From Candidatus Adiutrix sp. (lineage in GTDB: Bacteria > Desulfobacterota > Desulfarculia > Adiutricales > Adiutricaceae): a DNA stretch of 9,000 bases. The position numbers were made by a program, and so were the translations under genes. The notes under the pieces are model-generated. The model did not search any database. It worked only from the letters and a program-made list of their open reading frames with translations, and was not told the origin of the DNA. Positions 1 through 6,174 of the stretch are shown one piece after another. The first letter of the stretch is position 1. Each line of letters opens with the position of its first letter. Location: contig JAITBV010000144.1 in assembly GCA_031283395.1 (NCBI GenBank), positions 1-9,000 on the forward strand, given 5' to 3'.

Positions 1-567
1 GGCTTCGATGGCCAGTGTTATGCGGTCGCTGACCACCGCGCACTGGCCCACATCCAGGCGCCCCAGTTCCTTGGCCACCCGCCAGGCCACCTTCAAGTCG
101 GTCAAAAGGGCTTCATCGGGGGCGGTCCGGGTCAGAAGGCCCGGCCGGGCCAAAAGTTCCGGCAAAAGCTCGTTCGCGGCCCGGACCTTGAACCCCCTGT
201 CTTCCAGCCAGCGGCAAAAGGCCCGGAGAATTTTGTCGTTGTGGTAGTCCTCCAAAGATTCCATGAGGGCCGCCGCATCCTCGTCCGGGTCATAATTAAA
301 GAGGATGTTCTCCCGGCTGACGCCCCCGATCATCACCAGGTCCCGGGCTCCGGCCGCCTGGAAGAACCCGGCCAAAGCCTTCAGTTGGCCCAGCTTTAAC
401 CAGGCGAACTCGTCAGCCGGGCCCGCCAGCGCCGGATCGGCTTCGCCTTCCAAGGCGGCCACGGCCAAAAACCTGCCTGAAGCTCTGGCCTTTTCAGCCA
501 CGGCCAGCGGCAGATCCCCATTGCCGGCAATGAGCCCTATGGCGTGTGTCCGCTCCGCCCGCGTCAC
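1..567 (-). CDS. lpxI: LpxI-type UDP-2,3-diacylglucosamine pyrophosphatase (partial, 3' end off window)
   Basis: LpxI hydrolyses UDP-2,3-diacylglucosamine to lipid X and UMP at the inner face of the inner membrane, the lipid A step done by LpxH in enterics. The visible 189 residues match the family: GLIAGNGDLPLAVAEKAR at 11-28, a DLVMIGG stretch at 77-82, DKILRAF at 111-117, GFKV then LLPELL at 134-139, and the strongly diagnostic LGRLDVGQ at 168-175 leading into a VV..RITLAIEA segment. The family is usually about 270-280 residues, so roughly the last third lies outside the window, including the C-terminal catalytic region. The chosen start is GTG at 565-567, just after a purine-rich GGGGGAGGG; no ATG lies before the GLIAGNG motif. 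It follows lpxA by 27 nt on the same strand, the usual place for lpxI. The context makes the assignment firm although the protein is incomplete. Confidence 0.9.
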   Translation of the reverse strand, partial: MTRAERTHAIGLIAGNGDLPLAVAEKARASGRFLAVAALEGEADPALAGPADEFAWLKLGQLKALAGFFQAAGARDLVMIGGVSRENILFNYDPDEDAAALMESLEDYHNDKILRAFCRWLEDRGFKVRAANELLPELLARPGLLTRTAPDEALLTDLKVAWRVAKELGRLDVGQCAVVSDRITLAIEA

Positions 568-594
568 CTTTCCCTCCCCCGAAATATGAAAAAC

Positions 595-1371
595 TCAGCG
601 GTAAACGCCCCGGTCCGAGGACCGGTAAAAATCGATCACCTTACGGACCTCCGGCACGGTCCCGTATTCGGCCTCGGCTTCGGCCAGCACCTCGGCCAGG
701 GGCCGGCGGTTGCGGCAGATGAGATGATGGGCGCCCTTCAGGGCGTCAATGGTGGCCTGGGGCATCCCCCGGCGCTTTAAGCCCACGATGTTGGGGCCGG
801 ACAGGGACAGGCGGTGACCATCGCCGGACCCGGCCATCATATAGGGCGGCAGGTCCTTGGAGAGCCCGGAAAAGCCGCCCAGAAAAGCCTGGTCCCCCAC
901 CCGGCAGAACTGGTGGATGGCCGTCAGGCCGCCGATGATGGCCATTTCGCCAATGATGATGTGGCCGGCCATGACCGCATAACTGGACACGATGACCCCC
1001 GGGCCCAGGCGGCAGTCGTGGGCTATGTGGACCGTGGCCATGATGAGGCAGCCGTCGCCGATTACCGTGTCCCCGCCCCCGGTGCCCCGGTGGATGGTGG
1101 CCGATTCCCGGATGGTCACGTTTTCACCGATGATCAGACCGGTGCGCTCGCCCTTGTATTTCAGATCCTGGGGATCGGCGCCCACCGTGGCGAAGGGGAA
1201 GATCCGGCTGCCCCGGCCGATGGCGGTATCCTTGTCGATGAAGGCGTGGGGCCTGATCTCCACTTCCGGACCGATGACCACCCGGGGGCCGATGACGGCG
1301 TAGGCGCCGACCTCGGCGGTGGGATCAATGACGGCGGAAGGATCGATGACGGCCGTTGGGTGTATGGACAT
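595..1371 (-). CDS. lpxA: Acyl-ACP--UDP-N-acetylglucosamine O-acyltransferase LpxA
   Basis: LpxA catalyses the first lipid A step, moving a 3-hydroxyacyl chain from ACP to the 3-OH of UDP-GlcNAc in the cytoplasm, as a trimeric left-handed beta-helix. The 258-residue length is typical. Hexapeptide repeats fill about residues 2-190, starting IHPTAVIDPSAVIDPTAEVG. HIAHDC at 115-120 gives H118, matching the catalytic His125 of E. coli LpxA by eye; H137 and H153 match its His144 and His160. SGPNIVGLKRRG at 191-202 begins the helical C-terminal domain. G166 in LGGFSG sits where E. coli has the ruler residue Gly173, so a long acyl donor (C14-like) is inferred. The ATG at 1369-1371 follows fabZ by 18 nt, with GGAG about 11 nt upstream. 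Near-certain call. Confidence 0.98.
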   Translation of the reverse strand: MSIHPTAVIDPSAVIDPTAEVGAYAVIGPRVVIGPEVEIRPHAFIDKDTAIGRGSRIFPFATVGADPQDLKYKGERTGLIIGENVTIRESATIHRGTGGGDTVIGDGCLIMATVHIAHDCRLGPGVIVSSYAVMAGHIIIGEMAIIGGLTAIHQFCRVGDQAFLGGFSGLSKDLPPYMMAGSGDGHRLSLSGPNIVGLKRRGMPQATIDALKGAHHLICRNRRPLAEVLAEAEAEYGTVPEVRKVIDFYRSSDRGVYR

Positions 1372-1389
1372 ATGAGTTCTTTCTCCGGG

Positions 1390-1890
1390 TCAGGAAACCG
1401 GATCATCGGGGCCGGACAAAACGGAGGTCAGTTCCGCCTCGGCCACCTTGCGGCCGTCCACCTCGGCCCGGGCCGCCACCTTCCAGATGCGGCTGCCGAA
1501 GCGCAGGAGCCGGCACTCGATATCCAGGCGGTCGCCGGGCCGGACCGGCTGACGGAACTTGACCTTGTCGGCGGAAGCGAAAAAAGCCACCCGGCCCGCC
1601 AGGTCCGGCAGATCCACCCCTTCGGGCACGGTTTCCGGGGCCCGGCGCTGGGACATGGCGATGAACAGGGCTCCGGCCTGCCCCATGGCCTCAAGGATCA
1701 TGACCCCGGGCAGGACCGGAAAGCCGGGGAAATGGCCCTGAAACTGGGGCTCGTTACAGGTGATGTTCTTATAGGCGGAAATGGTCCGCCAGGGGTCCAG
1801 GGCCGTGACCCGGTCGATGAGCAGAAAGGGGTAGCGGTGGGGCATCAATTCCAGGATGACGTCAATGCCGAAAGGCGGTGAACCGGTCAT
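1390..1890 (-). CDS. fabZ: 3-hydroxyacyl-[ACP] dehydratase FabZ
   Basis: FabZ dehydrates 3-hydroxyacyl-ACP to trans-2-enoyl-ACP in fatty acid elongation and so competes with LpxA and LpxD for the same hydroxyacyl-ACP pool. The hot-dog fold signatures are present: [14 protein letters not shown] at 15-28, the catalytic His in [11 protein letters not shown] (H53) and catalytic Glu in [10 protein letters not shown] (E67), then [14 protein letters not shown] at 109-122. At 166 residues it is somewhat longer than usual (about 145-155). The extra length lies mostly around 80-100, where a charged, Pro-rich segment ([19 protein letters not shown]) separates the central helix from the next strand. Its ATG overlaps the lpxD stop as ATGA (1887-1890), indicating translational coupling. 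The FabA alternative is unlikely given the sequence motifs and lpx context. Confidence 0.97.
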   Translation of the reverse strand: MTGSPPFGIDVILELMPHRYPFLLIDRVTALDPWRTISAYKNITCNEPQFQGHFPGFPVLPGVMILEAMGQAGALFIAMSQRRAPETVPEGVDLPDLAGRVAFFASADKVKFRQPVRPGDRLDIECRLLRFGSRIWKVAARAEVDGRKVAEAELTSVLSGPDDPVS

Positions 1891-3044
1891 GAATCTTCCT
1901 TTTCCCGGGAGGAAAAAAACAGGTCTTTCAATTCCTCCAGGGTGGCGCTCTTTTTCAGGGCCTGAAAAAATTTCCGCACCCTGGGCAGTTGGGTGCCTGA
2001 AAGGGCCATGGTCTGGTAATATTCCTCATGGGGCTTGGCCGGCGAACCGCTCCACAGGCGGCGTCCGGCCGGCACCCGGCCGCTGACCCCGGACTGGGCG
2101 GTGAGGACGGCATCGTCGCCTATGACCGCGCCCGGGGCCACGCCCGCCTGCCCCAGGAGGAAAACCCGGTCCCCGATGACGCTGTGCCCGCTGAGGCCCA
2201 CCTGGGCCACCACCACGCAATCGAGCCCCAGGCGGACATTGTGGGCGATCTGCGCCAGGTTATCGATCTTGGTGCCCCGACCGATGACCGTATCGGCCAC
2301 CAGGCCCCGGTCCACGGTCGTCTGGGCTCCTATCTCCACATCGTCCTCCAGCACCACGCCGCCCAAATGCTCGTTCTTGAAATGGATCAGCCGGCCGTCC
2401 GGGCCAGGCAACTGGTTGTAGCCGAAGCCGTCGCCGCCGATGACGGCCCCGGAATGGATCTGGCAACGGTCGCCCACCCGGACGCCCCAGCGGAGAACGG
2501 CCAGGGGATGAATGAGGCAATCCTCGCCCACGGCCACGCCGTCATCCAGAAAAGCCCGGGGCCCCACCACCGTTCCGGCTCCCAGGCGTACCCCGCGGCC
2601 GATATAAGCCCCCGGGCCGAGGACCACCCCCGGCCCCAGGCTAACCGTGGCCCGGTCCGCGAAAAAGGCTTCGCCGGCCGGGGGCCCGGGCTTTACCGCG
2701 GCCCCGGCCAGGGCCAGGCACACTGAAAACAAAAGACGCGGCTCGGCCGTGACCAGGGCCGGGAGCTTCAGAGCGGACGTGGCCAGGGCGGGAGTGACTA
2801 TCACCGCCGCCGCCGAGGCTTCTTCCGCCCGCTTAAGATAGGATTCGGCCACGGCAAAGGTCAGGCAGCCCGGGCCGCTGTCCTCGGCCGCGCTGAGGGC
2901 GGTCACCAGCGTCCCGCCGTCGCCCGCCAGGGTGACGGCCGGAGCCCGGCCCGGCGCGCCCAGGACGGCCAGGCGCCGGTCCAGGGCGGCCCCAGCCTCG
3001 GCGGCCAGCTCGGTCAGGGGACGAGGACTGTTTAATACCAGCAT
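1887..3044 (-). CDS. lpxD: UDP-3-O-acylglucosamine N-acyltransferase LpxD
   Basis: LpxD adds the second hydroxyacyl chain, on the 2-amino group, giving UDP-2,3-diacylglucosamine, the substrate of LpxI. An N-terminal uridine-binding domain (about 1-125, with [10 protein letters not shown] at 55-64) precedes a left-handed beta-helix of hexapeptide repeats (about 130-330) and a C-terminal helix carrying the ACP-facing region. GGDGFGY at 203-209, DDVEIGA..TVDRG at 234-247 and [12 protein letters not shown] at 259-270 are family hallmarks; H268 matches catalytic His239 of E. coli LpxD. I chose ATG at 3042-3044 because it gives the normal LpxD N-terminus and has GGAG five nt upstream; the frame stays open to an ATG at 3134, but those 30 extra residues look unlike LpxD. 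The result is 385 residues, slightly long for the family. By eye, the position of E. coli His276 holds Gly305. Confidence 0.96.
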   Translation of the reverse strand: MLVLNSPRPLTELAAEAGAALDRRLAVLGAPGRAPAVTLAGDGGTLVTALSAAEDSGPGCLTFAVAESYLKRAEEASAAAVIVTPALATSALKLPALVTAEPRLLFSVCLALAGAAVKPGPPAGEAFFADRATVSLGPGVVLGPGAYIGRGVRLGAGTVVGPRAFLDDGVAVGEDCLIHPLAVLRWGVRVGDRCQIHSGAVIGGDGFGYNQLPGPDGRLIHFKNEHLGGVVLEDDVEIGAQTTVDRGLVADTVIGRGTKIDNLAQIAHNVRLGLDCVVVAQVGLSGHSVIGDRVFLLGQAGVAPGAVIGDDAVLTAQSGVSGRVPAGRRLWSGSPAKPHEEYYQTMALSGTQLPRVRKFFQALKKSATLEELKDLFFSSREKEDS

Positions 3045-3072
3045 GGGAACTCCGCCATTGTCGACAAAGAAG

Positions 3073-3107
3073 CCGGCCCACCGAAACCTAAGGGGCCGGT
3101 GGGCCGG
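3073..3107 (-). other. Perfect 11-bp hairpin in the skp-lpxD gap
   Basis: Arms at 3073-3083 and 3097-3107 are perfectly complementary (CCGGCCCACCG and its reverse complement) around a 13-nt loop. On the minus strand the hairpin follows skp by about 65 nt and ends 28 nt before the lpxD ATG. The bases after it on that strand are CTTCTTTG, only a weak U-rich tract. It may act as a partial terminator or attenuator, or as an RNA-stabilising stem separating skp from the lpx genes. The structure is seen; the role is inference. Confidence 0.5.
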
Positions 3108-3172
3108 AACAGATTCCCCAAGGGCCGCGGCCAAAGGGCGGCGGCCATCTTAAGGCCCCAGGCCGAAAAGGA

Positions 3173-3715
3173 TTATTTTTTCCGGTCGATGGCCTTGATG
3201 ATGTCGGCCGTCATATCCATGTTATCCATGGAAAAAACCACCCCGGCCCGCTGAGTCTCCAAAACCAGAAGATACCCCCTCTCCTTGGCCAGGTCGCCCG
3301 CGGTCTTGACCACGCTGTCCATGAGGGGCTTCATCTTCTGCTCTTCGGCCTTGCGCATCTCCTCGTTGTATTTGCCCAGTTGCTCCTGATAGGCCACGAC
3401 CTTGTTCTTGAGGTTTTCGTCCTTCTTGCGCAGGTCATCATTGTTGGCCGAACCGGAAGAGGCCAACTGGCGCAATTCCGTGCTCAGCTTCTTGATCTCA
3501 TCTTCTTTTTTCTTCAATTCGTCCTGGCGCTTTTTGAAGTCGGCCTCCAGGGATCTTTTGACATCCTTGCCCTTTTGGGAATCAGAAAAAACCTTCTGCA
3601 GATCGAACACGCCCACATTGGGCGGGGACGGCTGGGCCAGGGCCCCCGCGGAAAAAACCAGGGTCAGGGCCAGGGCCGAAACCAGGGCCGGAAAAATGCG
3701 GGAAAAGGCTCTCAT
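3173..3715 (-). CDS. skp: Skp/OmpH-family periplasmic outer-membrane protein chaperone
   Basis: Skp (OmpH) is a trimeric periplasmic chaperone that holds unfolded outer-membrane proteins on their way to the BAM complex. The 180-residue protein begins with a clear signal peptide: a basic MRAFSR start, a hydrophobic core at about 8-24, and a likely cut after ALA27. The mature start (NVGVFDLQKVFSDSQKGKDVKRSLEADFKK) is the classic OmpH opening, with the VGVFDLQKVF strand followed by a long Lys/Glu/Gln-rich coiled coil over about 48-130. The C-terminal segment (LAKERGYLLVLETQRAGVVFSMDNMDMTADIIKAID) forms the conserved body domain. GGAG lies 8 nt before the ATG. It sits upstream of lpxD as expected, but the gene upstream of it is a membrane permease rather than bamA. 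Length and architecture are normal for the family. Confidence 0.92.
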   Translation of the reverse strand: MRAFSRIFPALVSALALTLVFSAGALAQPSPPNVGVFDLQKVFSDSQKGKDVKRSLEADFKKRQDELKKKEDEIKKLSTELRQLASSGSANNDDLRKKDENLKNKVVAYQEQLGKYNEEMRKAEEQKMKPLMDSVVKTAGDLAKERGYLLVLETQRAGVVFSMDNMDMTADIIKAIDRKK

Positions 3716-3774
3716 TTTCTCTCTCCGATGAAATATTATCCGCCCCGGAATCAGGTCCGGCCTGTAACTTAACT

Positions 3775-3804
3775 ATATTACCACATTTATCAAGATATTT
3801 CCAA
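3775..3804 (-). promoter_or_regulatory. Candidate promoter upstream of skp
   Basis: The 151-nt gap between the permease gene and skp is AT-rich over about 3743-3825. Read on the minus strand it contains TTGGAA (3799-3804) and TAATAT (3775-3780) separated by 18 nt, each 4/6 to the sigma70 consensus. A better -35-like TTGATA also lies in the region but lacks a well-spaced -10. A separate promoter for skp and the lpx genes is plausible, but the exact site is uncertain. I see no terminator with a U-tract for the permease gene here. Confidence 0.3.
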
Positions 3805-3866
3805 AATAAATTGTTTTTTTCCATCCCTGTCGAGCCAGGTTTCAGGCCGTTTCAGGGCGGGCCGGC

Positions 3867-4682
3867 TCAGAGGGCCAGGGGCCCCAGGAGTTCCCAAACC
3901 ATGCGGGCGGCCAGGAGGACCAGAAAAACCGCAAAAATCTTCTTTAGGGTGTTGACCGGCAGAGCATGGGAGAGGCGGGCCCCCAGGGGCGCGAAAAAAA
4001 TGCTGGTGGCGGCCACACCGAAGGTGGCCGGCAGGCTCACATAGCCCAGAGTGTGAGGGGGCAGGTCCGGCGCCCCCCAGCCGTTGACCGCGTAACCCAG
4101 GCTTCCGGCCGCGGCAATGGCCCAGCCGAGGGCGGCCGAAGTGCCCACGGCCAGGCGCATATCCACCCCGCACCAACGCAGAAAGGGCACGGACATGGTC
4201 CCCCCGCCTATGCCCACCAGGCTGGAAATGCCCCCGATGCCCAGCCCGGCTCCGGCCAGAACGGCCCGGGGAGGTTTAGCCTCCCGGGAGGCCGGGTAAT
4301 AATCGGCCAGCATCTGGACCGCGACGGCCACGAGAAAACAGGAGAAAAAGGCCTTCAGGCCGAATACGGGCAGGGCCGCGGCCACCCTGGAGCCCAGAGC
4401 CGTGCCCAGGGCCAGGGCCGGGGCCAGGGGCCAGACCCAGGGCCAGAGGACCGAACCCCGGCGGGCGTGAGCCCGGGTGCTGGAAGCGCCCGTGAACAGA
4501 ATCGAGGCCAGGGAGGTGCCCATGGCCAGGCGCAGGCTCAATTCTTCCGGCAGGCCCGCGCTGAATTTGAAAATGTAATTCAAAAGAGGCACGATCACCA
4601 GGCCGCCGCCCAGACCCAGGAGACCGGCCAGGAGGCCGGCCGCCACACCGCATATCAAAAACAGGATGATCAAAGTCAGCAT
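3867..4682 (-). CDS. TauE/SafE (TSUP) family membrane permease
   Basis: TSUP proteins are inner-membrane carriers for small organosulfur or sulfite-type anions and related carboxylates. This 271-residue protein is highly hydrophobic with about eight membrane segments and shows the family's internal duplication: GLLAGLLGLGGGLVIVPLL at 16-34 and GGISSLVGIGGGTMSVPFL at 150-168, each a G-rich helix turn followed by (V/S)VP. RLAMGTSLAS at 51-60 and RLAVGTSAAL at 176-185 are the matching second elements of each repeat. The start has a strong GGAGGG four nt before the ATG. Substrate cannot be told from sequence; sulfite or a sulfonate would suit a sulfur-metabolising anaerobe, but that is inference. 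It is transcribed away from nrdR and lies upstream of skp where bamA would often be. Confidence 0.93.
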   Translation of the reverse strand: MLTLIILFLICGVAAGLLAGLLGLGGGLVIVPLLNYIFKFSAGLPEELSLRLAMGTSLASILFTGASSTRAHARRGSVLWPWVWPLAPALALGTALGSRVAAALPVFGLKAFFSCFLVAVAVQMLADYYPASREAKPPRAVLAGAGLGIGGISSLVGIGGGTMSVPFLRWCGVDMRLAVGTSAALGWAIAAAGSLGYAVNGWGAPDLPPHTLGYVSLPATFGVAATSIFFAPLGARLSHALPVNTLKKIFAVFLVLLAARMVWELLGPLAL

Positions 4683-4712
4683 GAATCCCTCCAGCCGGGG
4701 GACCGGTCCCTT

Positions 4713-4740
4713 ATTATGACGCCAATTTAAAATTTTACAA
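4713..4740 (-). promoter_or_regulatory. Candidate sigma70 promoter for the TSUP permease
   Basis: On the minus strand TTGTAA (4735-4740) and CATAAT (4713-4718) are separated by 16 nt, scoring 4/6 and 5/6 against the sigma70 consensus. The -10 lies about 30 nt before the permease ATG, leaving room for a short leader containing the GGAGGG ribosome site. It is at the edge of the AT-rich block shared with the nrdR promoter. Confidence 0.4.
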
Positions 4741-4860
4741 TGCGGTTCGAGGTAAAAATTTTCTAAAATTATTATTGCAAAATGAAATATAATTTAGTAT
4801 AATTATTTTTAATATAGTATTATTTTTAAACTTTATATGATATATTATACAAAATACAGT
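4731..4860. promoter_or_regulatory. Very AT-rich divergent promoter island
   Basis: This 130-nt block between the divergent permease and nrdR genes has 20 G or C bases (about 15%), against strongly GC-rich coding DNA on both sides. It contains the nrdR promoter candidate, several extra -10-like hexamers, and an imperfect direct repeat with a 20-bp period: TAGTAT followed by an A/T run ending in TTTTTAA at 4795-4812 and again at 4815-4830. A 20-bp spacing places both copies on the same DNA face, which would suit paired regulator sites or curved DNA. No coding signal is seen in it. Confidence 0.6.
4775..4803 (+). promoter_or_regulatory. Strong sigma70-like promoter for nrdR
   Basis: TTGCAA at 4775-4780 and a perfect TATAAT at 4798-4803 are separated by exactly 17 nt and embedded in A/T tracts that could act as UP elements. 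Transcription would start near 4810, giving an nrdR leader of about 125 nt. Chance matches are more frequent in such AT-rich DNA, which limits confidence, but position and spacing are ideal. Confidence 0.6.
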
Positions 4861-4868
4861 AGCTTAAC

Positions 4869-4920
4869 CCGGCCCACCGGCCGGAAGCCCCCCTTTGGGA
4901 ACGGCCCCCTGGTCCCAAAG
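4869..4920 (+). other. Two hairpins in the nrdR leader
   Basis: Two stems lie in the GC-rich part of the nrdR 5' leader. The first pairs CCGGCC (4869-4874) with GGCCGG (4879-4884) over a 4-nt loop. The second pairs CTTTGGGA (4893-4900) with TCCCAAAG (4913-4920) over a 12-nt loop. The second ends 17 nt before the ATG, leaving the AGGAG ribosome site free. No U-tract follows. They may affect mRNA stability or translation; no known riboswitch class is recognised. Confidence 0.35.
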
Positions 4921-4937
4921 CCCGCCAGGAGTGAAAC

Positions 4938-5429
4938 ATGAAGTGCCCCTTTTGCGGAGATCTGTACAACAAGGTCATCGATTCCCGTTTAGGCAAAGAC
5001 GCCCTGTCCATCCGCCGCCGCCGGGAATGCATCAAATGCGAACGCCGCTTCACCACCTATGAAAAGGTCGAGGAGCAGATCCCCCTCCTGATCAAGAAGG
5101 ACGGCCGGCGTGAGGCCTTCAACCGGGAAAAAATCCGGGCCGGCATCCTCAAGGCCACGGAAAAACGCCCGGTCTCGGTGGAACTGGTGGATGCCTTCAT
5201 TGAAAAACTGGAACGGCAATTCCAGGAGGCCAACCTCAAGGAGATCCCGGCCCGGGAAGTGGGGGAAAGGGTCATTGAATTTCTCAAGGAGTCAGACCCC
5301 GTGGCCTATGTGCGCTTTGCCAGCGTTTACCGCCAGTTCACCACCCTGGGTGATTTTGACCGGGAATTGAGGCAGTTCCTGCCCCCTCTGGGTCCGAAAG
5401 ATACGCTGGATGTACGCTTTAAACAATGA
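4938..5429 (+). CDS. nrdR: Transcriptional repressor NrdR
   Basis: NrdR is a nucleotide-sensing repressor of ribonucleotide reductase genes, binding NrdR boxes when loaded with dATP/ATP. The 163-residue protein has the full architecture: an N-terminal zinc ribbon with Cys pairs C3/C6 (KCPFCG) and C31/C34 (ECIKCERRFTTYE), then an ATP-cone domain from about 49 (LLIKKDGRREAFNREKIRAGILKA) to about 139. The SDPVAYVRFASVYRQF stretch at 118-133 is the conserved end of the cone. The ATG is preceded by AGGAG six nt upstream. In many genomes nrdR is followed by ribD or nusB; here it is followed by a doubtful small ORF and an exported unknown. No ribonucleotide reductase gene is in the window, so its targets lie elsewhere. 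Confidence 0.98.
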   Translation: MKCPFCGDLYNKVIDSRLGKDALSIRRRRECIKCERRFTTYEKVEEQIPLLIKKDGRREAFNREKIRAGILKATEKRPVSVELVDAFIEKLERQFQEANLKEIPAREVGERVIEFLKESDPVAYVRFASVYRQFTTLGDFDRELRQFLPPLGPKDTLDVRFKQ

Positions 5430-5433
5430 AGTC

Positions 5434-5601
5434 ATGCCCCACCGGCGGGCCCAGGTCCGGTCCGGCCGGCTCCCGCGGCTTTTGGCCGAATCCCTGATCC
5501 TGGCCTGGGGGGTGGTGACCGCATTTTTTGATGACGAATCCGCGGCCCGACGGCGTCTGCGCGGCCGGAGCCGGCGGCGCCTTCTGGAAAGGGGAGGCTG
5601 A
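5434..5601 (+). CDS. Small Arg-rich hypothetical ORF (doubtful)
   Basis: This 55-codon frame fills the gap between nrdR and the exported-protein gene, starting 5 nt after the nrdR stop and ending 2 nt before the next ATG, which would suit a coupled operon gene. The same frame extends upstream to an ATG at 5410 inside nrdR. The product is very basic, with a hydrophobic stretch (LLAESLILAWGVVTAFF, about 16-32) followed by an Arg-rich tail containing RRRLRGRSRRR. No good ribosome-binding site precedes either ATG, and such Arg-rich frames arise by chance in GC-rich DNA. I do not recognise a family. It may be a real small membrane-associated or nucleic-acid-binding protein, or only a leader with the ribosome site of the next gene inside it. 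Confidence 0.3.
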   Translation: MPHRRAQVRSGRLPRLLAESLILAWGVVTAFFDDESAARRRLRGRSRRRLLERGG

Positions 5602-5603
5602 CC

Positions 5604-6155
5604 ATGAAAAGACTGGCCCTGTTATTGGCCCTCATTCTGGCCCTCGCGATCTTCCCGGCCACCGGCCGGGGGGCGGACGAGACGGCCGCTCCGGGCGGGG
5701 CTTCCGAGGCCGCCGCCGCGGACGGGGCTGAAAAAGCGGCCGACGGAAAGGAAGATAAAGTCGCCGAGGTTCCGCCCGCTTTCAGCCTGAGCGCCCAGGA
5801 GGGCGACAAGCCGGGGATGCTCCGCCTGAAGGCCGCCTTAAGGCTACTTAAGTACGCCCAGGTCACGACCAGGGCGCTTCAGACCTGCGCCACGGCGGAG
5901 GCCGGCAAGGCCCTGAAAGGTTTCCAGGACCGCAACGGAAAGACCATTGTCCTGGTGCTTAACGTCATCAAGGAAAACGGCGGCGTGACCCCGAAGATCA
6001 AGGCCGCGATGGATGCGGAAGTGGCCGCCGACACCGAGGCGCTCCTTAAGACGGCCAACTGCCGGGCCCTGACCGACCTGGTGGCCAAAAACGCCCGGGA
6101 CCTCTACAAGGGCCCGGAAGTGGCCGAAGACTACAAGCTGGTGAAGGGGAAGTGA
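5604..6155 (+). CDS. Exported Ala-rich protein of unknown function
   Basis: I do not recognise a family for this 183-residue protein. It opens with a convincing Sec signal peptide: MKR, a Leu/Ala core over 4-16, and a likely cut near GRGA24 before DET. There is no lipobox Cys, so a soluble periplasmic product is expected. Residues 25-57 are a low-complexity Ala/Glu/Asp/Lys linker. Residues 72-170 look like a mostly helical domain with two Cys, C95 (LQTC) and C153 (ANC), which could form a disulfide joining the first and last helices. The motif between them includes GFQDRNGKTIVLVLNVIKENGG. GGGGAGG lies 7 nt before the ATG. It follows nrdR on the same strand and is closed by the 6175-6214 hairpin. 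The coding call is strong because the signal peptide and helical pattern are coherent; function is unknown. Confidence 0.8.
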   Translation: MKRLALLLALILALAIFPATGRGADETAAPGGASEAAAADGAEKAADGKEDKVAEVPPAFSLSAQEGDKPGMLRLKAALRLLKYAQVTTRALQTCATAEAGKALKGFQDRNGKTIVLVLNVIKENGGVTPKIKAAMDAEVAADTEALLKTANCRALTDLVAKNARDLYKGPEVAEDYKLVKGK

Positions 6156-6174
6156 TCCTCCCCGCGCTTTCAGG

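Noticed and set aside
814..1881. Long plus-strand open frame of 355 codons opposite lpxA and fabZ
   Set aside because: It is the antisense shadow of two certain genes; its Gly/His/Asp-rich composition is typical of reverse frames in GC-rich DNA and it matches no family.
2028..2726. Plus-strand open frame of 232 codons opposite lpxD
   Set aside because: Antisense shadow of lpxD with low-complexity composition and no supporting start context.
3045..3134. N-terminal extension of LpxD to an upstream ATG
   Set aside because: The 30 extra residues do not resemble LpxD, and they are encoded across the 11-bp hairpin; the ATG at 3044 has a better ribosome site and the normal N-terminus.
3836..3866. 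Terminator after the TSUP gene
   Set aside because: Only a 4-bp stem is visible and the following run is A-rich, not U-rich, in the transcribed direction.
4400..4450. Tandem-repeat-like CCAGGGCC pattern in the TSUP gene
   Set aside because: It is explained by repeated Leu, Ala and Pro codons in a membrane segment under strong GC bias; the same look appears in pilD and atpI.
3966..4730. Plus-strand 254-codon frame opposite the TSUP gene
   Set aside because: Gln/Gly/His-rich shadow of a clear membrane protein gene.
4811..4852. Possible NrdR box upstream of nrdR
   Set aside because: The AT-palindromic stretches lack the flanking G and C positions of the NrdR box consensus, and such palindromes are expected by chance in DNA this AT-rich.
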